A DNA stretch of 7,293 bases from JBFWIL01 sp050256015 (GCA_050256015.1 JBFWIL010000136.1:1-7293), one strand, 5' to 3'; counted from the first letter of the stretch, positions 1 through 6,966 are shown. Notes: generated from the letters alone by a model not told the origin. Made by a program: numbers and translations.

Positions 1-188
1 CCGAAAAACAGGTAAATAATAATTCCGGCAAAGGGCAGCAGGATCAGTACCAGAATCCAGCTGATCGTTTTGATCGGACTCCTGTTTTCCAGAACAATGA
101 GTGTCGCGATAAAAATTACTGTCAGCAGATATACAAAGTTTACGATACCTTCCAGATGAAGTCCAAGTTCAGGAAAATAACTAAACAT
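1..188 (-). CDS. cls: Cardiolipin synthase, N-terminal part (runs off the window)
   Basis: The first 62 codons of a minus-strand gene start at ATG 188-186 and run off the left edge. The visible part is a membrane anchor: a short lead (MFSYFPELGLHLEGI), a hydrophobic helix at about residues 15-36, the signature ENRSPIKTISWILVL, and a second hydrophobic helix ending IIIYLFFG. The layout of helix, N-R-x-P-x-K-T-x-x-W and then L-P-x-x-G-x-x-x-Y-x-x-F-G is the PLDc_N region at the start of bacterial cardiolipin synthases of the phospholipase D superfamily. These are inner-membrane enzymes that condense two phosphatidylglycerols into cardiolipin and glycerol. The catalytic HKD motifs would lie outside the window and cannot be checked. 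Another PLDc_N protein without synthase activity is possible. The gene is divergent from the lipoprotein gene at 280. An ATG at 193-191 is in another frame and is not the start. Confidence 0.85.
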   Translation of the reverse strand, partial: MFSYFPELGLHLEGIVNFVYLLTVIFIATLIVLENRSPIKTISWILVLILLPFAGIIIYLFF

Positions 189-279
189 AGCATTAGGTTC
201 AGACAATAAAAATAACGGTTGAATTTCAAATTTGTTAAACAAACGGATTTTTCTTTCGTAAAAAAACAAAACGATAGGT
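189..279. promoter_or_regulatory. Divergent intergenic region between cls and the lipoprotein gene
   Basis: This 91-bp, strongly AT-rich spacer must hold the promoters of both divergent genes. On the minus strand, TATTTTTA (214-207) differs from the Bacteroidetes -7 consensus TAnnTTTG only at the last base and lies 18 bases before the cls ATG, but no TTTG sits at a normal -33 distance. On the plus strand a TTTG at 231-234 could be a -33 element, with only a poor -7 candidate (TTCTTTCG, 251-258). Neither gene has a Shine-Dalgarno sequence. The promoter calls are inference. That the region is a divergent spacer is directly visible. Confidence 0.4.
231..243. repeat. 13-bp palindrome TTTGTT-A-AACAAA
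   Basis: The arms TTTGTT and AACAAA are exact reverse complements around one central A. The palindrome is centred at 237, within 3 bp of the midpoint of the divergent spacer. It could be an operator read by a dimeric regulator. It could also be a chance product of AT-rich sequence, since it does not extend beyond 13 bp. It overlaps the possible plus-strand -33 TTTG. Confidence 0.35.
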
Positions 280-681
280 ATGTTACGGGTACTGATTGTT
301 GTTTTTCTGCTTGGACTGTCCGTTGGTTGTGCCGTTCATCAGTCCGTTTCCCTCCGCGAATCAGAAGAAGAGGCTGCAGACAGCACGGAATATGAGCTGA
401 TTGTCTTTGACAGCGGGTTTGAAAGCTGGTATTTAAGTCAGGCCAGGCCGCTTGGGTATAGGGATCAGTCTTATTATGAGCAATGGAACCGGCTGTATGT
501 TCAGTCCTGGAACCAGGGGAATACAGGAAGTCGTTATGCCCGTCTCCTGGAGGGAATAATCAATTATGAACCGGATGTAGACTACGGACCGGAAATCAAC
601 CACAAATTGTTTTATTATTTTATTTATGTGGAACAGGTACTGAAAATTCCGGTTCTTTCCAACGGTCCTTCCCTGTTCTGA
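280..681 (+). CDS. Small putative lipoprotein, DUF6146-like, function unknown
   Basis: This is a 133-residue protein. Residues 3-16 form a hydrophobic signal segment ending LSVGC, so Cys17 is a candidate lipidation site. The -3 residue is Ser rather than the usual Leu, so the lipobox is imperfect. A Glu-rich linker (about 25-37) leads into a compact domain: YELIVFDSGFESW (38-50), an aromatic-rich stretch with SYYEQWNRLYVQSWN (64-78), then YEPDVDYGPEINHKLFYYF (96-114). From memory this pattern matches the Bacteroidetes family DUF6146, which has no assigned role; I could not check it. The protein is probably exported and anchored to a membrane. The ATG at 280 is chosen because it begins directly before the signal segment. 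The gene stands alone, with a terminator right behind the stop and the divergent cls ahead of it. Confidence 0.75.
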   Translation: MLRVLIVVFLLGLSVGCAVHQSVSLRESEEEAADSTEYELIVFDSGFESWYLSQARPLGYRDQSYYEQWNRLYVQSWNQGNTGSRYARLLEGIINYEPDVDYGPEINHKLFYYFIYVEQVLKIPVLSNGPSLF

Positions 682-709
682 CCGGGATGCTGTTGGCATC
701 CGGTTTTTT
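682..709 (+). terminator. Intrinsic terminator after the lipoprotein gene
   Basis: An 8-bp GC-rich stem pairs 682-690 with 696-703, with G684 bulged and a TGTTG loop (691-695). Six T follow (704-709). It begins on the base after the lipoprotein stop codon and so isolates that gene from dnaE. No T-run follows on the minus strand, so it acts in one direction only. Confidence 0.85.
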
Positions 710-750
710 CCTGTTTTTTGCTTTATTTGTTCCCGTTTTTTAAACAAGGG

Positions 751-781
751 TTTTAAAGGTTGCCGGAATAACGTATTTTTG
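751..781 (+). promoter_or_regulatory. Putative dnaE promoter, Bacteroidetes type
   Basis: TATTTTTG at 774-781 is an exact match to the Bacteroidetes -7 element TAnnTTTG. TTTT at 751-754 matches the -33 TTTG in three of four bases with a 19-bp spacer, which is a normal distance. Transcription would start near 787-789, giving a leader of about 45 bases before the ATG at 833. The pair lies between the upstream terminator and dnaE, where a promoter is expected. Confidence 0.55.
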
Positions 782-832
782 CTACGTCTGTTCCCAGGAC
801 ATTTTTTGTTGAACCCTGAAGATTCGCTGATC

Positions 833-3800
833 ATGGTACCATTTACCCACCTGCATGTTCATTCCCAGTATTCCATCCTTGACGGGGCTGCCAGTATCAA
901 AGGGCTGGTGGGAAAAGCCAGGAAGGATGGCATGAAAGCCCTGGCCCTGACCGACCACGGGATGATGTTTGGCATCAAGGAGTTTTGGGATACCTGCAGG
1001 AAGGAAGGCATTAAGCCCATTTTGGGCTGTGAGACTTATGTGGCCGGCCGTTCCATTCAGAATAAAAGCGAAAAGATAGACCGTTCGGGCGATCATCTGA
1101 TTTTGCTGGCAAAGAACCGTACCGGTTATGTGAACCTGATCCGGCTGATTTCTGCGGCCAGCACAGAAGGGTTTTATTATAAACCGCGAATAGATAAGCA
1201 GTTGCTCCGGCAGTACCGGGAGGGGCTGATTGTATCCTCTGCCTGCCTGGGGGGTGAAGTGCCCCAGAAGATTATGCGTTCGGACAGGAAAGGGGCTGAG
1301 GAGGCTGTCTGCTGGTATAAGGAAGTGTTTGGGGAGGATTATTACCTGGAGTTGATGCGTCATCCTTCGGAAGTTCCAGGAATGGATGAGCAGGTCTACG
1401 ATAATCAGGTGTTGGTGAATCAGGTTATCCTGGAGTTGGCGGAAAAATATCAGGTGAAGCTGATTGCCACCAATGACGTGCATTTTACCAATGCCGAAGA
1501 TGCCGATGCACACGATTTGCTGATTTGTCTGAATACCGGCAAAGATTTGGACGATCCGAACCGGATGCGTTATACCAAACAGGAATGGTTCAAAACCACG
1601 GCCGAGATGAATGCCCTGTTTCCCGATGTTCCCGAGGCCCTGCGCAACACGCAGGAAGTGGTTGATAAGGTTGAGGAATATGAGCTGAACTCTGCTCCCA
1701 TTATGCCCGAATTTCCCATTCCGGAAGCGTTCGGTACGGAAACAGCTTACCGGGAAAAGTATTCGGAAGAAAATCTTCGGGATGAATTCGGCAAAAGTGC
1801 CTTTGAGCGGCTCGGAGGATATAAGAAAGTACTCCGGATAAAGCTGGAATCGGATTATTTGTCGCACCTTACCTATACCGGGTCGGAGGAGCGTTACGGC
1901 GATCCTTTGCCTGCCGATGTGCGGGAACGGCTGGATTTCGAGCTGGATGTGATCAAGACCATGGGGTTCCCGGGTTACTTTCTGATTGTGCAGGATTTTA
2001 TCAATGCAGCGCGCGAAATGGGAGTGCTGGTTGGTCCCGGCCGGGGATCGGCTGCGGGTTCGGTAGTCTCTTTCTGTGTGGGGATTACCAATATCGATCC
2101 GATTAAATACGATCTGCTTTTTGAACGTTTTCTGAACCCCGACCGGGTTTCCATGCCTGATGTGGACATTGACTTTGATGATGACGGCCGTCAGATGGTG
2201 CTTGACTGGGTAACAGATAAATACGGACAGGATAAAGTGTCTCATATCTGTACCTTTGGAACCATGGCCACCAAGCTGGCTATTCGCGATGTGGCCCGGG
2301 TGCTGAAGCTGCCTTTGCCCGAAGCCGACCGTCTGGCCAAGCTGGTTCCCGACGCTCCCAAGATGAACTTTGTCAAAGCGTATAAAGAAAGTCCGGATCT
2401 GCAGAAGGAAAGAAAGTCGGGTGAGCCGGAGGTGATCCGTACCCTGCAGTTTGCTGAGACCCTGGAGGGCTCTGTGCGGCAGTCGGGCGTTCATGCCTGC
2501 GGGATTTTGATCAGTCGTGATCCGCTTACCGACCATATTCCGATCATGCCGACCAAAGACGAACCGCTTTATACCACCCAGTATGACGGGCGTTTTGTGG
2601 AAGCAATCGGATTGCTGAAGATGGACTTCCTGGGGTTGCGCACCCTGTCGATTATCCGGGAAACCCTTGAGAATATTCGCCTTTCCAGGGGAATTGAAGT
2701 GGATATTGAGCGTATTCCCATGGATGATCCCGAAACTTTTGACCTTTTTAGCAGGGGAGATACCACAGCGGTGTTTCAGTTTGAATCGCCCGGGATGAAA
2801 AAGCATCTGCGAAACCTGAAACCCAACCGCTTTGGTGACCTGGTGGCCATGAATGCACTGTACCGTCCGGGGCCAATGGAGTATATCCCCGATTATATAG
2901 CCCGGAAACAAGGACGCAAGAAAGTGGAGTATGACCATCCCATGATGGAGAAGTATCTGAGCGACACATACGGGATTACGGTGTTCCAGGAGCAGGTGAT
3001 GTTGCTTTCCCGTCATCTGGCCAACTTTACACGCGGTGATTCGGATACGCTCCGGAAGGCCATGGGGAAGAAGATCAAGGCCATGATGGATAAACTGAAA
3101 CTGAAGTTTATTGACGGCTGTAAGGCCAATCCCCGTTTTATTGAAGGATGCAGGGAATTGAAAAAGGAACCCGATGCTCTAATCGACAAGATCTGGAAAG
3201 ACTGGGAAGCCTTTGCCAGTTATGCTTTCAACAAGTCCCATTCGGTATGTTATGCCTATATTGCTTATCAGACCGGATACCTGAAGGCGCATTTTCCGGC
3301 TGAGTTTATGGCGGCCAACATGAGCCGTAACCTGAATAACATCACGGAGATTACCAAGCTGATGGAAGAATCCAAGCGCATGGGTATCAATGTGCTTGGC
3401 CCTGATGTGAATGAAAGTTTTCTGAAATTCACGGTAAATCCCAGGGGGGATGTCCGTTTTGGAATGGCTGCCGTGAAAGGTGTTGGTTCTGGAGCAGTCA
3501 CTGATATTATCAAAGCCCGGGAAAGCAGATTTTTTACCGATGTGTTCGACTTCGTGGCTCGGGTAAATCTGCAGGCGGTGAACAAGAAAAACATTGAAGC
3601 ACTGGCTATGGCCGGGGCATTCGATAGCTTCGGGGCCATTAAACGGAGTCAGTTTTTTGCCGGAAGCGATCAGAATGACGTCAGTTTTATCGAAAAGCTG
3701 ATTAAATACGGACACCAGATCCAGGCTCATCAGAATAGTGCCCAGCAGTCGCTTTTCGGAGAAGTCATGACCGCTCAGGTGATCAAAACCCCGGATATTC

Positions 3801-4471
3801 CCAATGTGCCTGAGTGGCCCAAAGTGATTCTGCTTGACAAGGAAAAGGAGCTGATTGGTATTTACCTCTCTTCTCATCCGCTGGATGATTATAAGCTTGA
3901 GATCGAAAATTTTGCCAGCAGAGAGCATACACTGAGTGATCTGAACAATAACCTGGATCAGTTGAAGGGGAAAGAGCTTACCCTGGCTGGTATGGTTACC
4001 GAAGCCCGGGATGCCGTTGGAAAGACAGGCCGTCCTTATTGCAATATGGTGCTTACTGACTATATGGATTCTTATACCATTTTCTTTTTCGGGAAAGATT
4101 ATGTGGAGTTTTCCAAATATTGCCGGCCCAATCTGTTTTTACTGATCCGGGGACAGGTTCAGGAAAGTTACCGGCAGGGACAGCTTGAGTTTAGAGTCCG
4201 TCATATCGAAATGCTTGATGAGGTACGGAAGAGCCATATTAAGAGTGTAACCGTTCAGCTTCCGGTAAATGGGATTACTCCTGAACTGGTCCGGGATATT
4301 GAGGCTGTAAGCCGGAAGAACAAGGGAACTGCTGTGCTGAGGTTCAATTTGTATGATCCGGAAACAAAAATTGTGGTCAATCTGTTTTCAAGAAACACAC
4401 GAATTGAACTGAATCAGGAGGTCGAGCGTTTTTTCCGGGAACGGGAACAGTTGACTTTTAAAATTAACTAG
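833..4471 (+). CDS. dnaE: DNA polymerase III alpha subunit (replicative polymerase)
   Basis: This is a full-length 1212-residue C-family polymerase, close to the usual DnaE length (E. coli 1160). It copies the chromosome as the catalytic subunit of the replisome. The N-terminal PHP domain (about 1-230) shows H8/H10, D17, TDHG with H42, E67, H88, C138 and D215/H217. The polymerase core has PGRGSAAGS (402-410), the catalytic pair D445 and D447 in PDVDIDFD, the third aspartate D598 in KMDFLGLR, and YAFNKSHS (797-804). A helix-hairpin-helix-like VKGVG is at 881-885, a clamp-binding motif QQSLF at 971-975, and an OB-fold region at about 1047-1130, followed by a C-terminal tail. The protein is DnaE rather than PolC because it has no inserted DnaQ-like exonuclease. 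An in-frame TTG at 779 would add 18 residues, but it lies inside the likely -7 element and those residues do not resemble DnaE, so the ATG at 833 (MVPFTHLHVHS) is chosen. No Shine-Dalgarno is seen. trxA follows 39 bp downstream. Confidence 0.98.
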   Translation: MVPFTHLHVHSQYSILDGAASIKGLVGKARKDGMKALALTDHGMMFGIKEFWDTCRKEGIKPILGCETYVAGRSIQNKSEKIDRSGDHLILLAKNRTGYVNLIRLISAASTEGFYYKPRIDKQLLRQYREGLIVSSACLGGEVPQKIMRSDRKGAEEAVCWYKEVFGEDYYLELMRHPSEVPGMDEQVYDNQVLVNQVILELAEKYQVKLIATNDVHFTNAEDADAHDLLICLNTGKDLDDPNRMRYTKQEWFKTTAEMNALFPDVPEALRNTQEVVDKVEEYELNSAPIMPEFPIPEAFGTETAYREKYSEENLRDEFGKSAFERLGGYKKVLRIKLESDYLSHLTYTGSEERYGDPLPADVRERLDFELDVIKTMGFPGYFLIVQDFINAAREMGVLVGPGRGSAAGSVVSFCVGITNIDPIKYDLLFERFLNPDRVSMPDVDIDFDDDGRQMVLDWVTDKYGQDKVSHICTFGTMATKLAIRDVARVLKLPLPEADRLAKLVPDAPKMNFVKAYKESPDLQKERKSGEPEVIRTLQFAETLEGSVRQSGVHACGILISRDPLTDHIPIMPTKDEPLYTTQYDGRFVEAIGLLKMDFLGLRTLSIIRETLENIRLSRGIEVDIERIPMDDPETFDLFSRGDTTAVFQFESPGMKKHLRNLKPNRFGDLVAMNALYRPGPMEYIPDYIARKQGRKKVEYDHPMMEKYLSDTYGITVFQEQVMLLSRHLANFTRGDSDTLRKAMGKKIKAMMDKLKLKFIDGCKANPRFIEGCRELKKEPDALIDKIWKDWEAFASYAFNKSHSVCYAYIAYQTGYLKAHFPAEFMAANMSRNLNNITEITKLMEESKRMGINVLGPDVNESFLKFTVNPRGDVRFGMAAVKGVGSGAVTDIIKARESRFFTDVFDFVARVNLQAVNKKNIEALAMAGAFDSFGAIKRSQFFAGSDQNDVSFIEKLIKYGHQIQAHQNSAQQSLFGEVMTAQVIKTPDIPNVPEWPKVILLDKEKELIGIYLSSHPLDDYKLEIENFASREHTLSDLNNNLDQLKGKELTLAGMVTEARDAVGKTGRPYCNMVLTDYMDSYTIFFFGKDYVEFSKYCRPNLFLLIRGQVQESYRQGQLEFRVRHIEMLDEVRKSHIKSVTVQLPVNGITPELVRDIEAVSRKNKGTAVLRFNLYDPETKIVVNLFSRNTRIELNQEVERFFREREQLTFKIN

Positions 4472-4510
4472 ATTTGCAGTTTATTTGTATTCAACTAAAA
4501 TCATTGTATT

Positions 4511-4828
4511 ATGGCAGTAGAAGTAAATGATTCGAACTTTGAAGAAATTGTTCTCTGTTCAGACAAACCGGTACTGGTTGATTTCTGGGCGGAATGGTGT
4601 GGCCCGTGCCGGATGGTCGGACCGGTTGTGGAAGAACTGGCAACCGACTATGAAGGCAGGCTGGTAGTCACCAAGCTGGATGTGGACAGTAACCCCGAAA
4701 CAGCCACAAAATTCGGGATAAGGAATATTCCCACAATTCTGTTTTTCAGGGGAGGAAAGATTGTTGACAAGCATGTGGGAGCAGCTCCAAAGGTTACGCT
4801 GGCGGCCAAGGTGGATGCTGTTCTGTAA
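4511..4828 (+). CDS. trxA: Thioredoxin
   Basis: This 105-residue protein has the length and layout of a classical cytoplasmic thioredoxin, with no signal peptide. It reduces protein disulfides using electrons from thioredoxin reductase, serving for example ribonucleotide reductase and peroxide defence. The active site is WCGPC with Cys30 and Cys33, preceded by VLVDFWAE with the buried Asp24. The cis-proline loop is RNIPT with Pro74, and a glycine pair follows in FFRGGK. An extra Cys16 lies outside the active site. The ATG is preceded by AT-rich sequence without a Shine-Dalgarno. It sits 39 bp behind dnaE, and no good TAnnTTTG is placed for its own promoter, so it is probably co-transcribed with dnaE. 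The terminator at 4859 closes the unit. The pairing with dnaE matches my memory of Porphyromonas and Bacteroides genomes. Confidence 0.97.
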   Translation: MAVEVNDSNFEEIVLCSDKPVLVDFWAEWCGPCRMVGPVVEELATDYEGRLVVTKLDVDSNPETATKFGIRNIPTILFFRGGKIVDKHVGAAPKVTLAAKVDAVL

Positions 4829-4858
4829 GATCAATATCATGTAAAATAGGGTATGCGT

Positions 4859-4894
4859 TGAGGCATGGCTTTGAAGTCATGCCTCACTGTTTTT
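4859..4894 (+). terminator. Intrinsic terminator of the dnaE-trxA unit
   Basis: An 11-bp stem pairs 4859-4869 with 4876-4886 (one G-T pair, otherwise Watson-Crick) around a TTTGAA loop. It is followed by CTG and five T (4890-4894). Its right arm contains the stop codon (4886-4884) of the convergent minus-strand gene. On the minus strand the hairpin is followed by mixed sequence, with TTTT only about 12 bases on, so termination that way would be weaker. Confidence 0.88.
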
Positions 4895-5996
4895 CGGAGC
4901 GCAGCAGAGTGCAGTTTACCGGATAATGGTCTGAGTAAGGCACCCGGTCTATTTTGAAATTGCGGGCCAGGAATATTTTGCTGTGCAGGATGTAGTCAAT
5001 ACGGAAAGAAGGAAGATGACCGGCATAGGTATTTCCGGTTCCGGAACCCGATTCCACAAAGGCATCATTCAGTTGCCCGCGAACGGTACGGTATGTGTAG
5101 GATACGGGCGAGTCATTGAAATCGCCGCAAACGACCACCGGGTAAGGTGATTGTCTGATGTTGTTATTCAGTGCCTTGGCATGGGCCGTTCGTTTGATGA
5201 AGGCTTCTTTAAATTTAATACCAAGTTGACGCAGATTTTGAAAACCTTTATTTTGATAATCAATAGACAAGGATTCCAGAGAATGAAAATCAGTACGGTT
5301 CAGCCTGTAGCTCTGAAGGTGGCAGCTGTATATCCGCAGGGTATCTGAATCGATTTTAATGTCGGCAAAGACGATACGGTTTTCCGAGTCGTCAAAACTG
5401 ATTTCTTCGCTGTTCAGAATGGTGTGCCGTGTGAAGACAACCGGCCCGGTATGCTGTGTAAGCCTTGTCGCGTTTACGGAGATTTTCTTTTCACCCCGGA
5501 TATCGGGAAAAGGATTGAAATCTTCCATAGAGGAGGCATTCATTTCCTGCAGACAAATAATGTCTGCATTCTTACTTCGGAGGTACTCCGCAATTTGTTC
5601 TTCGATTTTTTTCCCCTCTACTCCCGGGGTCATGCCGAAAAAATGTTTTACGTTGTAGCTGCAAATACTGACTCCTTCCCGGACCGAAGTTTTCTCCCCC
5701 AGCTGGAAATAATTCTGCAGGTGGTTGGTCCCGGACAGGATGGCGAGTAAGGAGAAAAAGCTTAATTTCCAGCGTGTCAGCAGCCAGAAGATAACAAACA
5801 GAATATTGATCAGCAGAATATACGGATAGGCCAGCCCGAAAAAAGCCAGTATCCAAAAATCTGCCGGACTGACAAATACAGACAGATAGGTTACCAGCAG
5901 GGCAAGCACTACCCCGGCATTGAACAGAATCATCATGTAACGAAGTAAAGTCTTCAAAGCCTCATTCTTTTCCCCGGGTCCGTCCGGACAACTCAT
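4884..5996 (-). CDS. Membrane-anchored endonuclease/exonuclease/phosphatase-family protein
   Basis: This is a 370-residue protein. A short charged lead is followed by hydrophobic segments at about 20-42 and 47-73 (possibly a third, weaker, at about 78-88), then a catalytic EEP (DNase I-like) domain at about 105-366. Visible EEP motifs are SYNVKHF with Asn115, DIICLQEM with the metal-binding Glu151, a conserved CHLQS, GDFND (291-295), RIDYIL with Asp334, and YSDHYPV with Asp356 and catalytic His357. The active site therefore looks complete. EEP enzymes cut phosphodiester or phosphate-ester bonds with Mg2+, and substrates range from DNA and RNA to inositol phosphates and lipids; the sequence does not show which applies. 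ATG 5996 is preferred to the in-frame TTG at 6038, and ATG 5936 is possible but would clip the first helix. The gene lies 86 bp behind prmC and converges on trxA. Confidence 0.9.
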   Translation of the reverse strand: MSCPDGPGEKNEALKTLLRYMMILFNAGVVLALLVTYLSVFVSPADFWILAFFGLAYPYILLINILFVIFWLLTRWKLSFFSLLAILSGTNHLQNYFQLGEKTSVREGVSICSYNVKHFFGMTPGVEGKKIEEQIAEYLRSKNADIICLQEMNASSMEDFNPFPDIRGEKKISVNATRLTQHTGPVVFTRHTILNSEEISFDDSENRIVFADIKIDSDTLRIYSCHLQSYRLNRTDFHSLESLSIDYQNKGFQNLRQLGIKFKEAFIKRTAHAKALNNNIRQSPYPVVVCGDFNDSPVSYTYRTVRGQLNDAFVESGSGTGNTYAGHLPSFRIDYILHSKIFLARNFKIDRVPYSDHYPVNCTLLRSEKQ

Positions 5997-6004
5997 TCTT
6001 AGTA

Positions 6005-6038
6005 CAAGTATACGGGATAAACCCGGAAAGCGGAACAA
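6005..6038 (-). promoter_or_regulatory. Possible promoter of the EEP gene
   Basis: On the minus strand TATACTTG (6012-6005) matches TAnnTTTG except for one C. A TTG at 6038-6036 lies 23 bp upstream as a weak -33. Transcription would begin at about 6000-5997, only a few bases before the ATG at 5996, so the message would be nearly leaderless or the start would be further in. The gene could instead be read from the prmC promoter, as no terminator is seen between them. Confidence 0.3.
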
Positions 6039-6082
6039 TTTTTTGTGATTTTTTTGTTGTTGTGCCTGCTTTGATCCTGTTT

Positions 6083-6949
6083 TTATTCCGTTTCCCGGAG
6101 TTTCCTGCAGCTGGCTGCGATCATACGGAACCGGTTGTTCACGTCGCGGCGCAGTTCGATCTGCTCGTAACCGTTTTCGCGGAGGAGTGTAACACAGTCC
6201 TCTCCGTACTGTTCGTTGATTTCCCAGAACTGCCGGCCTTCCGGCTTCAGCAGTTTTTTCCCTAGAAGGCTTAGGGCCCGGTAATATTTCATGGGGTCTT
6301 CATCCGGCACAAAAAGAGCAATAGCTGGCTCATGCCGCAACACGTTGTCCTGCATCCGGATTTTCTCTCCTTCCGTGACATACGGGGGATTGCTTACGAT
6401 TATGTCGAGCACGGGCATTTTTGCATTGGCCTGCGGTTGTAAAAGGTCGAACCGGAAAAATTCGACGGAAGCCCGGTTTCTTCGGGCGTTTTCCATGGCT
6501 ATGTCAAGAGCTTCTTCGGAAATGTCACAGGCCAGAATCCTGGCCTGTGGCAGGTGTTTTTTCAGACAGACGGCAATGCATCCGCTACCCGTCCCGGCAT
6601 CCAGGATGGTCGGGGCCTTTCCCGTCGTGGTGCTCTTCAGGATCCAGTCCACCAACTCTTCCGTTTCCGGACGCGGGATCAACACGGCGGAATTCAGCCG
6701 GAAAGGAAGTCCGTAGAACTCTGTTTCGCCAAGGATATACTGGATGGGTTCGTGCCGGAGCAGCCGGTTGGTCACCTCACGGACATATTGCTGCTCACTG
6801 CCGGTTAGCAGCCGATCCTTGTTCAGGAGCAGGTCCGTGCTGCTGTACCCCTTCCAGACGGAAAAGAAAAAGCGGATCAGCGCTTCCGTTTCGCCGGGGG
6901 AGAAATGTCCCAGTAATTCTTTACGGATATAGGCGATGGCGGCCTGCAT
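6083..6949 (-). CDS. prmC: Release factor glutamine methyltransferase
   Basis: This 288-residue enzyme (also called HemK) uses S-adenosylmethionine to methylate the glutamine of the GGQ motif in release factors RF1 and RF2, which improves translation termination. The N-terminal helical domain (about 1-85) ends in HEPIQYILGETEFYG (66-80). IPRPETEELV (91-100) is typical of PrmC. The methyltransferase domain has the SAM-binding DAGTGSGC (117-124), the acidic residue in ACDIS (Asp142), and the substrate-binding NPPY (187-190) that holds the target glutamine. The length is normal for the family. The frame stays open upstream to 7228, but that part is antisense to ribD and not PrmC-like, so the ATG at 6949-6947 is the start. 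It is divergent from ribD and followed by the EEP gene. Confidence 0.97.
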   Translation of the reverse strand: MQAAIAYIRKELLGHFSPGETEALIRFFFSVWKGYSSTDLLLNKDRLLTGSEQQYVREVTNRLLRHEPIQYILGETEFYGLPFRLNSAVLIPRPETEELVDWILKSTTTGKAPTILDAGTGSGCIAVCLKKHLPQARILACDISEEALDIAMENARRNRASVEFFRFDLLQPQANAKMPVLDIIVSNPPYVTEGEKIRMQDNVLRHEPAIALFVPDEDPMKYYRALSLLGKKLLKPEGRQFWEINEQYGEDCVTLLRENGYEQIELRRDVNNRFRMIAASCRKLRETE

Positions 6950-6957
6950 TAAATTTG

Positions 6958-6965
6958 TATTTTTG
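6958..6965 (+). promoter_or_regulatory. Putative -7 element for ribD
   Basis: TATTTTTG is an exact TAnnTTTG match 20 bases before the ribD GTG. No clear -33 TTTG is seen at the expected position (about 6935-6939), which would lie beyond the prmC start, in the sequence around and before it. Predicted transcript start is near 6971-6973. Confidence 0.45.
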
Positions 6966-6966
6966 G

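Noticed and set aside
433..834. A 133-codon minus-strand frame over the lipoprotein gene and the dnaE leader
   Set aside because: It crosses a terminator and the likely dnaE promoter, is basic and low in motifs, and lies opposite a better-supported gene.
782..3016. A 744-codon open frame on the minus strand opposite dnaE
   Set aside because: It is antisense to a certain dnaE, its translation is rich in His, Gln, Arg and Ile with no recognisable motif, and such frames are a common by-product of biased codon use in long genes.
3179..3928. A 249-codon minus-strand frame inside dnaE
   Set aside because: It is antisense to the conserved fingers, helix-hairpin-helix and clamp-motif part of DnaE and has no recognisable domain.
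4472..4510. A separate trxA promoter in the 39-bp gap after dnaE
   Set aside because: TTTG occurs at 4473-4476 and 4484-4487, but no acceptable TAnnTTTG lies at the right distance, so co-transcription with dnaE is simpler.
6013..6035. Small inverted repeat CGGG/CCCG in the spacer upstream of the EEP gene, considered as a terminator or operator
   Set aside because: The stem is only 4 bp with a 5-base loop and no following T-run, which is too weak to support either role.
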